Origin: Myxococcales bacterium | GTDB lineage: Bacteria > Myxococcota_A > Polyangia > Polyangiales > Polyangiaceae | DNA length: 64,000 nt | NCBI GenBank assembly: GCA_016794345.1 | Contig: JAEUKE010000087.1 | Coordinates: 1 to 64,000 of the forward strand | Reading direction: 5' to 3' | In this document: positions 1-8,388 of the stretch, piece after piece | Layout: every line of letters starts with the position of its first letter | How positions within the stretch are numbered: position 1 is the stretch's first letter | Position numbers and translations under genes: made by a program | Notes under the pieces: generated by a model | Databases searched by the model: none | The model's input: only the letters and a program-made list of their open reading frames with translations | What the model was told of the DNA's origin: nothing

Positions 1-4
1 CTGC

Positions 5-2062
5 ATGCCGCTCCGCCGCCACGCCCTCGCCGCGCTCCTCCTCGTCCTGCTCTCGTCCTGCGCAGACGATGCAGCCGAGCCCCCGCCTCCTCGGTTCGGC
101 AGGTCTTCGGTCGCGGAGCTCGTCGCGGCGATGACGCTCGACGAGAAGGTCGAGCAGATGGCCGGCGCGTCCATCGCTACGGTGAACGACCTCTACCTGA
201 CGCCGGCCAACGAGCGCCTCGACATCCCGGGGCTCCGAATGGTGGACGGGCCACGCGGCGTTCGCGCGGGCAAGGCGACGGCGTTCCCGGTCCCAGCGGC
301 GCGCGGCGCGACCTGGGACCCGGAGCTCGAGCGCGAGGTGGGCCGAGCCATCGGCTGGGAGGCGAACGCGCGAGGCGCGACGGTGCTGCTCGCGCCCACG
401 ATCAACCTCCTCCGCCACCCGGCGTGGGGTCGCGCACAGGAGACCTACGGGGAGGACACGACGCTCCTCGGCGCGATGGGCACCGCGTTCGTTCAGGGCG
501 CGCAGGAGAACGTGCTCGCGTGCGTGAAACACTTCGCGGCGAACAGCATCGAGGACACGCGAATGGAAGTCGACGTGACGATCGACGAGCGCACGCTGCG
601 CGAGGTCTACCTGCCGCATTTCAAGCGCGTCGTGCAGGACGGGCGGGTCGCGTGCGTGATGAGCGCGTACAACAAGGTCAATGGCGCCTACGCGAGCGAG
701 AATGCTCACCTCCTCCGTGAGGTGCTGAAGACCGAGTGGGCGTTCCCCGGCTTCGTGATCTCGGATTGGGTGTTCGGCACACACAGCACGGTCCAGGCCG
801 CGCAGGCGGGGCTCGATATCGAGATGCCCTTCGCGAACCACTATGGCCCGGCTCTGGCGGACGCAGTGCGCGCGGGTGAGGTGCCAGAAGCCGTCGTGGA
901 CGACGCAGTCACGCGCATCCTCTCGGGGCAAATGGAGGGCTCGGCCAAGCCCAGGGCTCACCCCGGCGACGTCGAGAGCGCGGCGCATCGAGAGCTCGCG
1001 CGGACCGTGGCCGTCCGCTCGATGGTGCTGCTCGAGAACGACGGCGCCTTGCCGCTCGATCCGGCATCCGCGGGAAAGATCGCCGTCGTGGGCTCCCTCG
1101 CCGCCGTCGCTCGGCTCGGCGACGAGGGATCGAGCGCGGTCACGCCGACCATGGCCGTCACGCCGCTCGACGGTATCGCGGCGCGCGCGGGTGCCAGCCG
1201 CACCGTGCACGTGCCAGGCCCCACCCTCACCGCAGCGGACGAGGCGCTCCTCGCGTCCGCCGAGACGGCGGTGGTCGTCGTCGGGCTGAGCCCGGAGGAC
1301 GAAGGCGAGGCGATCGGCATGAACGGCGGCGACCGCGACTCGCTCCGCCTCTCCGCGGAGGACGAGGCGCTCATCGCCGACGTAGCCGCCATCGCGCCCC
1401 GCACCGTCGTCGTGCTCGAGGCGGGGAGCGCGATCGTGGTGCGGCCCTGGGTCGACGGAGTGAACGCGCTCGTCATGGCCTGGTACCCGGGCTCGGAGGG
1501 TGGGCACGCCATCGCCGACGTCCTCTTCGGCGTGACGGAGCCCGGAGGTCGGTTGCCCGTCTCTTTCCCCCGGGACGAAGCCGATCTGCCCGCGTTCGAT
1601 CACACGAGCCCGGCCGTCACGTACGGCTTCTTGCACGGCTACCGCCACCTCGACGCCAGCGGCGCAGAGCCCGAATACCCGTTCGGCTTCGGCCTCTCCT
1701 ACACGACCTTCACCCTGACGAATCTGCAGGTGTCGGGCTTTTCACCGGCGGACCGCGACATCATCGTGACGGTCGACGTCACCAACACCGGCACCAGGGC
1801 AGGCGCGGTGGTCGTGCAGGCTTATGTTCACCCCGCCGCGAGCGCGGTCCAGCGCGCGCCGCGCGACCTCCGCGGCTTCACTCGCGTGGAGCTCGCCCCC
1901 GGCGAGACCGCGACCGTGACGCTCCCCATCCCCGCCCCGTCCCTCGCGTACTTCGAAGTCGCCACCGGCGAGCTCGTCGTCGAGCCGGGCACCTACGTCA
2001 TCGAGGTGGGCTCGTCGTCTCGGGACCTCCCCCTCACCGCCACGGTCGACGTCGGGGGGTGA
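5..2062 (+). CDS. GH3 family beta-glucosidase-like lipoprotein
   Basis: A glycoside hydrolase family 3 enzyme of 685 residues, expected to cleave beta-linked glucosides or xylosides outside the cytoplasm. The first ~20 residues are a signal peptide ending in an LLSSC lipobox, so the protein is probably lipid-anchored. The order of domains is GH3 N-terminal TIM barrel (about 35-310), GH3 C-terminal alpha/beta sandwich (about 335-545) and a fibronectin-III-like domain (about 585-680). The GFVISDW segment carries the expected nucleophile Asp254, and a KHF motif lies near residue 177. Length is normal for a three-domain GH3 enzyme. The ATG is four bases from the window edge, so the ribosome site cannot be judged. 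The exact substrate cannot be told from sequence. Confidence 0.92.
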   Translation: MPLRRHALAALLLVLLSSCADDAAEPPPPRFGRSSVAELVAAMTLDEKVEQMAGASIATVNDLYLTPANERLDIPGLRMVDGPRGVRAGKATAFPVPAARGATWDPELEREVGRAIGWEANARGATVLLAPTINLLRHPAWGRAQETYGEDTTLLGAMGTAFVQGAQENVLACVKHFAANSIEDTRMEVDVTIDERTLREVYLPHFKRVVQDGRVACVMSAYNKVNGAYASENAHLLREVLKTEWAFPGFVISDWVFGTHSTVQAAQAGLDIEMPFANHYGPALADAVRAGEVPEAVVDDAVTRILSGQMEGSAKPRAHPGDVESAAHRELARTVAVRSMVLLENDGALPLDPASAGKIAVVGSLAAVARLGDEGSSAVTPTMAVTPLDGIAARAGASRTVHVPGPTLTAADEALLASAETAVVVVGLSPEDEGEAIGMNGGDRDSLRLSAEDEALIADVAAIAPRTVVVLEAGSAIVVRPWVDGVNALVMAWYPGSEGGHAIADVLFGVTEPGGRLPVSFPRDEADLPAFDHTSPAVTYGFLHGYRHLDASGAEPEYPFGFGLSYTTFTLTNLQVSGFSPADRDIIVTVDVTNTGTRAGAVVVQAYVHPAASAVQRAPRDLRGFTRVELAPGETATVTLPIPAPSLAYFEVATGELVVEPGTYVIEVGSSSRDLPLTATVDVGG

Positions 2063-2114
2063 GATCAGGCGCGCGGTCGTGCGATAAAGAGCGTGGCCCC
2101 ACGCGCCCATCGAG

Positions 2115-3302
2115 ATGAACGACTCGGCCTCCCGCGTTACTCCCTCCGATCACGGCATCTCCGCGTCCCGTCGCGAAGTGCTCGGCGCATTGATCGACGA
2201 GGTCGACGAGACCGAGCGCGCCGCAGTCGCATCCCTCGCCCGCTCCATCATCGGCCTCTTCCACCTCGAGCTTCACCACAAGCTCGAGGGGCTGAAGGCC
2301 GCGTATGCGCGCGAGCACGGTCAAGGGGGCGACGGACGCGCAGATCCGCCATCCCATCGGCTCGACCTCGCGGAAGCCCTCACGCAGGTGCTCGAGCGCG
2401 CGAACTACCGGCGCCTCAGCCAGGAGGAGCTCGACCATGCCCTCTCCGAGCGCGGCCTGTTGCCGCTCAGCGTGAGCATCGACTTCGGCGCCTACGAGGA
2501 TCGGCTCGTCTTCGTGCGCGGCGAGACCACGCGCACGAACACGGTCAGACAGCTGTGGGGGCTCCGCACGCGAACCTCACAGGTTTGCTCGTTCGACCGC
2601 GTGTGCCTCTACCTCCGCTTCCGCGCCGGACACCCGGACGCGGCCGGCCGCGGCCAGCTCACCGCGCTCAAGCTGTTCCGCGACATCCCCAAGGCGGACC
2701 TCGAGATGCTCTTCCCGAACACCCGCCTCCGGATGCGGGGGCTCGACAAGGCGCTGCTCGGCGTACCGGCCATCGTCGGGGGCGTCCCCGTCATGATCAA
2801 GCTCCTGCCTGCCTTCCTGGCGCTCGCCATGCTCGTCGGCCTCATCGAGGGCGAGGTGAACGAGGCGTCGATCCTGGCTGGCCTCAGCGGGCTCGTGGGC
2901 CTCGTCCTCTTCGCCGGGAGGCAGTGGACGAAGTTCCAGAGCCGCAAGCTCCTCTTCATGAAGATGCTCTCCGAGCACCTCTACTTCCGCAACACGGACA
3001 ATGACGAAGGTGTCCTCTCTCGCATCGTCGACGAAGCGGGAGAGGAAGAGTCGAAGGAGGTCCTGCTCGCCTACGTGATGCTCCGGAGCCACCCCGGCGC
3101 CACCGCGCGCGAGCTCGACGCCGCCGTCGAGACCTGGCTCATGCTCCGCTTCGGCGCCCGCGTCGACTTCGAGATCGACGACGCGCTCCGCAAGCTCGTG
3201 CGCCTCGGCCTCGTCACCGAAGAAGGTGGCCGCTATCGAGCGCTCCCCATCGAGGACACCCGGGCCGCCGTGCGCGTGCGCTGGGATGAGCTCAGTCCGT
3301 GA
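2115..3302 (+). CDS. DUF3754/TMEM143-like membrane protein
   Basis: A 395-residue protein resembling the TMEM143/DUF3754 family, whose function is not established. The middle holds the family-like stretch with FGAYEDRLVF and then LKLFRDIPKADLEMLFP (about residues 118-200). Two hydrophobic segments follow (about 218-275, including PVMIKLLPAFLALAMLVGL), so it is probably an inner-membrane protein. The C-terminal ~90 residues are helical and polar, and look like a winged-helix or regulatory tail. The gene starts 52 bases after the GH3 gene on the same strand; the two products suggest no common pathway. The ATG has only a weak purine-rich site in front of it. Confidence 0.8.
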   Translation: MNDSASRVTPSDHGISASRREVLGALIDEVDETERAAVASLARSIIGLFHLELHHKLEGLKAAYAREHGQGGDGRADPPSHRLDLAEALTQVLERANYRRLSQEELDHALSERGLLPLSVSIDFGAYEDRLVFVRGETTRTNTVRQLWGLRTRTSQVCSFDRVCLYLRFRAGHPDAAGRGQLTALKLFRDIPKADLEMLFPNTRLRMRGLDKALLGVPAIVGGVPVMIKLLPAFLALAMLVGLIEGEVNEASILAGLSGLVGLVLFAGRQWTKFQSRKLLFMKMLSEHLYFRNTDNDEGVLSRIVDEAGEEESKEVLLAYVMLRSHPGATARELDAAVETWLMLRFGARVDFEIDDALRKLVRLGLVTEEGGRYRALPIEDTRAAVRVRWDELSP

Positions 3303-3354
3303 GCATCACGCCACACCATTCCGGCACCAAAGGGTGCTACGTCAAACCCGGCCC

Positions 3355-4473
3355 ATGGCTGAACCGCTCAAGACGTTTTTCTCGCCTGCGCTGGTGCGCC
3401 GCATCGCGGCGGACGTCGCGCGAGCCTCGCCGTCGTTCCCCTCACCGGCCTTCGTCGCGCGGGCGACGCGGGGGCTCGACGCGCTCGAGCTGCTGGATCG
3501 CGCCAAGCAGATCGCGCGTGCCCTCGCCGACCACTTGCCCGCCGACTTCCCCGCAGCGATTCGTGTGCTGCTCGCGTCGCTCGGCCCCGAGCACGCGACC
3601 GACGAGCTGGTCGGCGCCGGGATGGCGCCCTTCTACTACCTCCCGCACACCATCTTCGTCGCGGAGCGCGGGCTCGACCATTTTGCGCTCTCGTTCCAGG
3701 CCCAATACGAGCTCACCAAGCGGTTCACGGCGGAGTGGAGCGTTCGCGCCTTCATCGCGAGGGATCCAGAGCGCACCTTCGCCCAGCTCCGGGCGTGGGC
3801 GACGGATGAAAACGCCCACGTCCGCCGCCTGGTATCCGAAGGGACTCGATTGCGACTGCCCTGGGCGAGCCGCGTGGCCTGGCTCGACGAGAACCCGCAT
3901 CGTATCCTCGAGCTGCTCGAGCTCCTGAAGCACGACTCGGCCAGCCTAGTGCGCAGGAGTGTCGCCAACAGCCTGAACGACCTGAGCAAGGTCGACGCCG
4001 ACCTGACGGTGGAGACGTGCCGTCAGTGGCTGAGCTCCGCCTCCCCCGAGACCGAGGCGCTCGTGCGGCACGCGCTCCGGTCCCTGGTCAAGAAGGGCCA
4101 CCGCGGCGCGCTCTCGCTGCTGGGCGCGGGGGCGCGCCCACGTGTCGAGCTCGGCGCCTCGCGTCTCTCGTCGCGGTCGGTGCGGCTCGGGGGCGAGATC
4201 CGCTTCTCGTTCGACCTCGCGAGCACGGCGCGTCGTCCACAGGACCTCGTCGTCGACTATGCCGTGCACTTCATCAAGGCGAACGGCTCCCCGCGGCCCA
4301 AGGTCTTCAAGCTCAAGCGGATCAAGCTCGGCCCGAACGAGATCGCGAGCTTCGAAGGCAAGGTCTCGTTCACCGATCTGACGACACGTCGCCACTACCC
4401 CGGCCCGCACAGGATCGAGGCGCTCGTGAACGGCGTCGCGTTCCCCGTCGGGGAGCTCCACGTTCGCGCGTGA
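3355..4473 (+). CDS. DNA alkylation repair protein (AlkC/AlkD-like HEAT glycosylase)
   Basis: A 372-residue protein of the AlkC/AlkD superfamily: HEAT-like repeat DNA glycosylases that remove alkylated bases such as 3-methyladenine without flipping them. Residues 1-260 are helical pairs, including the conserved-looking stretch around WSVRAFIARDP, VRRLVSEGTRLRLPWA and LVRRSVANSLNDLSK. The last ~100 residues are beta-rich (FKLKRIKLGPNE to HYPGPHRIEALVNG) and match the C-terminal Ig-like domain that separates AlkC from AlkD. The open frame extends upstream to 3226 into the preceding gene, but the MAEPLKTFF start matches the family N-terminus. It is convergent with the next gene, 13 bases away. 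Confidence 0.85.
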   Translation: MAEPLKTFFSPALVRRIAADVARASPSFPSPAFVARATRGLDALELLDRAKQIARALADHLPADFPAAIRVLLASLGPEHATDELVGAGMAPFYYLPHTIFVAERGLDHFALSFQAQYELTKRFTAEWSVRAFIARDPERTFAQLRAWATDENAHVRRLVSEGTRLRLPWASRVAWLDENPHRILELLELLKHDSASLVRRSVANSLNDLSKVDADLTVETCRQWLSSASPETEALVRHALRSLVKKGHRGALSLLGAGARPRVELGASRLSSRSVRLGGEIRFSFDLASTARRPQDLVVDYAVHFIKANGSPRPKVFKLKRIKLGPNEIASFEGKVSFTDLTTRRHYPGPHRIEALVNGVAFPVGELHVRA

Positions 4474-4486
4474 GGGAGTGGCCCTT

Positions 4487-5440
4487 CTACGGGGCCACGT
4501 ACCCACGCGCGAACATGCGGCTGTCGAAGACCGTGTACCCATCCGCATCGACGTACACGTCCTCGTAGGTCACGCCATCGGTCGAGCGTCGGATCCGGCC
4601 GGGCCAGCCCGCGGCGAGCCATGTGCCCGAATGCCAGCTCGATCCGTAATCATCGGGCCCGCAGTCGACGGCTTCCTTCCACTCGCCGGCGCAGAAGGTG
4701 GGCACAGTGAGATCGAGCGCCGTCCACTCGGTCCCGTCGTTGGTCTGCAGCGTCGTGCCGGAGTTGTCGTGCGCGACGAGCTTCCCGCCACCGGCGAGCA
4801 AATGAACGCGATAGAGGAACTCCTGTCCGAGCGAGACGCCCTCCCCCCAGCTCGCTCCGTCTGCCGAGCGGAACACCCAGCCTTCTTCGGAGAGCGTGCA
4901 CCCCAGCCAGAACTCGCCCTGAAAGAACGCGACCCCGGCGCAGGAATGGAACGGCATCGAGTCGCTCGCGTCGCTCCACGCGACGCCGTCGGTCGAGATC
5001 AGCAAGCGTGAGCCGCCGGCGATGACCCATCGGCCGGCGCCCCAGGCCACCGACCACAGATTGGTCCCGATGTCGTCGACGGCGCCGTCCGTAACCCGGT
5101 CGGTCCAGGTGAGTCCGTCGTCTCGAGACACGATGCGCAGCCCGCCATAACCGACGGCGACGATCCCCGGCACCTGGCCCGGAGGTCCACCGCCTTCTTC
5201 ACCGCCCCCCGCGCTGGCTCCGCCGCTTGCATCGCCACCTTCACCGCCCCCACCCGAGGCGCCGCCTCCCGTGGTCGTGCTCCCGACGCTCGTCACCGTC
5301 GCGGCGCCGGTCGAGACCGCGCTCGTCGTCTCCTCCTCTTCCGGAACGACCCGCACGTCCGTGCACGCGGTGATCACGAGAGCGAGCAGCGCCAACCTTC
5401 CACGAGCCGCCGTCATCGCGCTCGCCAAGGCAACGCGCAT
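4487..5440 (-). CDS. lipoprotein with BNR/sialidase-like beta-propeller
   Basis: A predicted lipoprotein of 317 residues. The N-terminus has a signal peptide with an LVITAC lipobox, followed by a long Gly/Ser/Thr/Glu spacer (about residues 35-90). The body consists of repeated short beta units of the BNR/sialidase or photosystem-assembly propeller type: SRDDGLTWTDRV, STDGVAWSDASD, SADGASWGEGV, TNDGTEWTALD and STDGVTYEDV, each with the S/T-x-DG-x-x-W/Y pattern. No catalytic signature is seen, so an enzyme role is not claimed; it is probably a surface protein. A second ATG at 5416 would also give a usable lipoprotein signal. The open frame upstream of 5440 has no signal-peptide sense. Confidence 0.7.
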   Translation of the reverse strand: MRVALASAMTAARGRLALLALVITACTDVRVVPEEEETTSAVSTGAATVTSVGSTTTGGGASGGGGEGGDASGGASAGGGEEGGGPPGQVPGIVAVGYGGLRIVSRDDGLTWTDRVTDGAVDDIGTNLWSVAWGAGRWVIAGGSRLLISTDGVAWSDASDSMPFHSCAGVAFFQGEFWLGCTLSEEGWVFRSADGASWGEGVSLGQEFLYRVHLLAGGGKLVAHDNSGTTLQTNDGTEWTALDLTVPTFCAGEWKEAVDCGPDDYGSSWHSGTWLAAGWPGRIRRSTDGVTYEDVYVDADGYTVFDSRMFARGYVAP

Positions 5441-5749
5441 GCCCGCGAGATCCACGAGGTTCCAGCGACACTCACGACGCGCCGTGCGACAGCAGCGGGG
5501 CAGTCGACACGCCGACCGCCCCCTCGACGTCGCACGTGCGGGGCTCGACCCGCGGCATCGCGCCGAGCACAGCCCGGGCGCAAAGACGCCGGCCATCGCT
5601 GTGCGAACCTCCTGCGGCGCGAACGCAAGGTTCGCGCGTCCGCGTTGTCCGCGCTCGGCGACGAGCATGCACGGCACGCGATTTTCGCGGCAAAATCGCT
5701 TCTCTTACCGAACGTCTCGGCCGGCGCACGAGCTGCAAGGCGACGCGAC
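5441..5749. other. intergenic region between divergent genes
   Basis: About 309 bases between the minus-strand BNR lipoprotein and the plus-strand hemG. Open frames cross it on both strands, but they are upstream extensions without a recognisable domain or signal peptide. It should hold both divergent promoters. The one clear structure is the inverted repeat at 5678-5699; otherwise I see nothing definite. Confidence 0.55.
5678..5699. promoter_or_regulatory. inverted repeat upstream of hemG, candidate operator
   Basis: GCGATTTT and AAAATCGC form a perfect 8-base inverted repeat around a 6-base centre, ending about 50 bases before the chosen hemG start. The T/A runs stand out in this GC-rich sequence. 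The position suits a repressor operator, but a 5'-leader hairpin is equally possible. No regulator gene is adjacent. Confidence 0.35.
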
Positions 5750-7087
5750 GTGACTGCCTCGCTTCCTACGCTCGACGTCGCGATCATCGGAGGAGGGGTC
5801 GCGGGCCTCGCGACCGCGCACTATTTGCTCGCGCGAAGCCCGGGTACGCGGCTCGCGGTCATCGAGGGCAGCGGGCGTGTCGGCGGCAATGTTCGTACGC
5901 TCCGCCACGACGATTGCCTCGTCGACGTCGGCCCCGACACGCTCGTCACCCAAGACGGCGCGAGCTCGGCGTGTGACGACCTCGGGGTCGTCGCGGAGTC
6001 GCCGTCGAGCGCCGCGGCGCGCGTCCACGTGGCGCACGACGGCCGGATCGATCCCATGCCGGAAGGCCTGGTCTTCGGTGTGCCGCGCAGCTTCGCCGCG
6101 ATCGCGAGGACACGCCTGCTCTCGCTCCCGGCCAAGCTCCGCGCAGCCTGCGACCTCGTGCTCCCCAACCGGGAGGGCGACGGCTCACTTTCGGTCGTGG
6201 AGAGCCGTCTCGGCCGCGAGGCCAAGGAGAACCTGGTCGAGCCCCTCGTATCCGGAATCTACGGCGGGGAGCTCGAACGGCTGGACGCGGGCGTGGTGAT
6301 GCCGCAGCTCGCGGGCACACGCGGTAGCCTGATCCGCGCGTTGGCCCGCGCGCCGCGCCGCATACCGAAGATGGTGGGCCCCGCTCGTGGAATGGAGACG
6401 CTCGTCGAGGCGCTCGCGTGCTCGGTCTCCGCCGAGCGCATCTTTCGGGCAAGACGCGTCGTCGCGATCGAGCGGGGCCGCTCCGGCGAGCGGCTGCGGT
6501 TCGGCGACGGCTCCGCCCTCGACGCGACGCAGGTCGTCCTGGCGACGCCGCCGCACGCTGCCTTGCCCTTGCTTCGTCCCCATGTCCCCGAGCTGGAGGG
6601 CACCCTCAAGGCGCGAATGCGCTCCGCGATCGTCGTCGTGCTCGCCTACGACGCGAGCACCACGAAGCTGCCCGACGGGAGCGGCATCCTCGTCGCGCGC
6701 AAAGAGGCCCATGCCTTCGTCGGGGTCACGTTCGTCCACGCGAAATGGCCGACACGAGTCCGGGAAGGGCGCGCCGTCATACGAGCTGTCATCGACCTCG
6801 ATCGGCGCCCGGATCTCGCCCAGGCGAGCGATGACGAAATCGTCCGCGCCGTGCACGCCGATCTGTCGCGCCACGCTCGCGTCGACGTGCCTCTCTGGGC
6901 CCACGTCGAGCACTACCCGGAGGCGACACCCATCCCCGAGCTCGGCCACCGCGCGCGCATGAACGAAGCGAGAGCTCAGGCGCGGAACGCCGGCTTCTCG
7001 CTCGTCGGTGCGGCCTACGACGGCGCCGGACTCGCGGGTTGTCTGCGTGGCGCTCGGGAGCTAGCAGAGGCGCTGGCCGGAGGGTGA
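5750..7087 (+). CDS. hemG: protoporphyrinogen oxidase
   Basis: An FAD-dependent protoporphyrinogen IX oxidase of the HemY/HemG (PPOX) type, which oxidises protoporphyrinogen IX to protoporphyrin IX late in haem synthesis. The dinucleotide-binding motif IIGGGVAGLATA sits at residues ~10-21, followed by the GGNVRT segment typical of PPOX. The C-terminal FAD-contact region reads FSLVGAAYDGAGLAGCLRGA, as in the family. Length (~445 residues) is normal. I chose the GTG at 5750, with an AAGG ribosome site about 10 bases upstream; a 35-residue extension to 5645 is open but unlike the family. It stands alone, without other haem genes nearby, and is convergent with the next gene. Confidence 0.88.
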   Translation: MTASLPTLDVAIIGGGVAGLATAHYLLARSPGTRLAVIEGSGRVGGNVRTLRHDDCLVDVGPDTLVTQDGASSACDDLGVVAESPSSAAARVHVAHDGRIDPMPEGLVFGVPRSFAAIARTRLLSLPAKLRAACDLVLPNREGDGSLSVVESRLGREAKENLVEPLVSGIYGGELERLDAGVVMPQLAGTRGSLIRALARAPRRIPKMVGPARGMETLVEALACSVSAERIFRARRVVAIERGRSGERLRFGDGSALDATQVVLATPPHAALPLLRPHVPELEGTLKARMRSAIVVVLAYDASTTKLPDGSGILVARKEAHAFVGVTFVHAKWPTRVREGRAVIRAVIDLDRRPDLAQASDDEIVRAVHADLSRHARVDVPLWAHVEHYPEATPIPELGHRARMNEARAQARNAGFSLVGAAYDGAGLAGCLRGARELAEALAGG

Positions 7088-7088
7088 G

Positions 7089-7107
7089 GGCCGGCCCGAC
7101 GCCGGCC
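7089..7107. terminator. GC-rich hairpin between convergent genes
   Basis: GGCCGGC and GCCGGCC form a 7-base stem with a 5-base loop in the short gap between hemG and the VWA lipoprotein gene. It could act in both directions as a termination or mRNA-end structure. There is no T-run after it, so intrinsic termination is uncertain. Confidence 0.35.
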
Positions 7108-8330
7108 TACTCCACGTAGCCGACGTCGCAGCCATAGCGGACATCGAGCTTCGCCATGGCGTCTCCCTGGACCGCGGCGCACGCCTCGGGGCAGAGGCTG
7201 ATCGTCTCCTCCTCGATGTAGAAGGCGTCCGGCTCACACGCGGCGAGATCGGGGACCTGATGGAACGAGACCGGGTCGCTCGTCGTGCTCGGCGTGAAGT
7301 CGACCTGGACGGTGTCGGGATCGATCGTCTCGCCCTGCGGCGCCTCGGGCAGCGGGATGTCACACGCCAGGACGGACTGCTCCACCACGCTCTCGGCGAT
7401 CGTCTGGAAGACGACGTCGTACGCCCCGTATTGGCAGACCGGAAACCGGAGCCCGCCCGACAAGATCGCGGCTTGCTGGACCGCCATCCCGGACCCCAGA
7501 TCGTCGCCCATTCCCGAGCACACGCCGGAGACGAGCGGGTCGCTCGGCAGCCACGGCGCGGTCGCGGGGGTGTTCTGCTTCAGCCCGATGATCGCGTGGA
7601 GCGCGTATCTTCTCGCGTCGGGCGTACCGAACGCTTCGGGGTCGAGCGCGAGCAGGTCCGCGTCGAAGGCGTCCCCCACGCTCGTCGCGTTCGAGGTGCT
7701 CTCGGTGTCCGAGAAGAGGAGGAAGACCTTCTGCGAATCCGCGCGCAGCCACTGGGAGAACCCGTTCGGCGCCGCGCCGCTGTCGTCGGGCATGGAGTAG
7801 AAGGCGATGAGCGCTTGCAGGATGCTGCCGCTGCCGCTCGCCTTCACGTAGTGGAAGAAGCGTTCGGTGTTGGCCGGCACCGCAGGTGGGCTCGAGCAAT
7901 CCGCTCCGCCGAGCGGCGGGCCAACGCAGAGCTGCGCGCCGGCCCCATAGCCCGCGAGGGCGATCACGCGGTAGTCGAGACCGCTCTGCTCGAGGACACC
8001 CGCGAGGTTGTCGTTGATGTTCTGCTCGACCGCGTTGCTCGCGGGCGACATCGAGCCCGACGTGTCGACCATCACGATGAGGTCGATCGGCTTCTTGGCG
8101 AGCTGCGCGTCGACGGTCGTCGCAGCGCAAGCCGCGCCGCCGCCGCCCCCGTCTCCCGGCGCATCGAAGCCGCTTCCCGTCGTGCTGCTCGGGCCACCTC
8201 CCTCCCCCACTCCGCCCTCCGCGGGCGGGCCGTCACCGCGGATCCCCTCGGAGCTCGGAGCACAGGCGAACACCACACCGCCGAGCCCGAGCGTCGACAG
8301 CCACCCGAAGAGGGCACGAATCCTTGCCAT
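7107..8330 (-). CDS. VWA-domain lipoprotein
   Basis: A 407-residue lipoprotein with a von Willebrand factor A domain. The signal peptide ends at VFAC (Cys23), followed by a Gly/Pro/Ser-rich linker to about residue 65. The metal-ion-dependent adhesion site reads DTSGS at residues 89-93, inside the typical DLIVMVDTSGSM strand. VWA domains bind protein partners through a metal ion; the ligand here is unknown. Several Cys residues in the second half suggest disulfides and an extracytoplasmic location. It lies 58 bases behind the TPR-kinase gene on the same strand, so it may be read with it. A run of nine A (nine T on the coding strand) at 8375-8383 sits in that gap and could end or weaken transcription. 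Confidence 0.85.
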   Translation of the reverse strand: MARIRALFGWLSTLGLGGVVFACAPSSEGIRGDGPPAEGGVGEGGGPSSTTGSGFDAPGDGGGGGAACAATTVDAQLAKKPIDLIVMVDTSGSMSPASNAVEQNINDNLAGVLEQSGLDYRVIALAGYGAGAQLCVGPPLGGADCSSPPAVPANTERFFHYVKASGSGSILQALIAFYSMPDDSGAAPNGFSQWLRADSQKVFLLFSDTESTSNATSVGDAFDADLLALDPEAFGTPDARRYALHAIIGLKQNTPATAPWLPSDPLVSGVCSGMGDDLGSGMAVQQAAILSGGLRFPVCQYGAYDVVFQTIAESVVEQSVLACDIPLPEAPQGETIDPDTVQVDFTPSTTSDPVSFHQVPDLAACEPDAFYIEEETISLCPEACAAVQGDAMAKLDVRYGCDVGYVE

Positions 8331-8388
8331 GCCCTCCTCTTCGACGTCGGCGCAGCGTCCTTAGGGGGCTCTCGAAAAAAAAAGGAAT

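Noticed and set aside
5645..5749. 35-residue N-terminal extension of hemG
   Set aside because: The extension lacks similarity to PPOX and covers the inverted repeat; the GTG at 5750 with AAGG is better.
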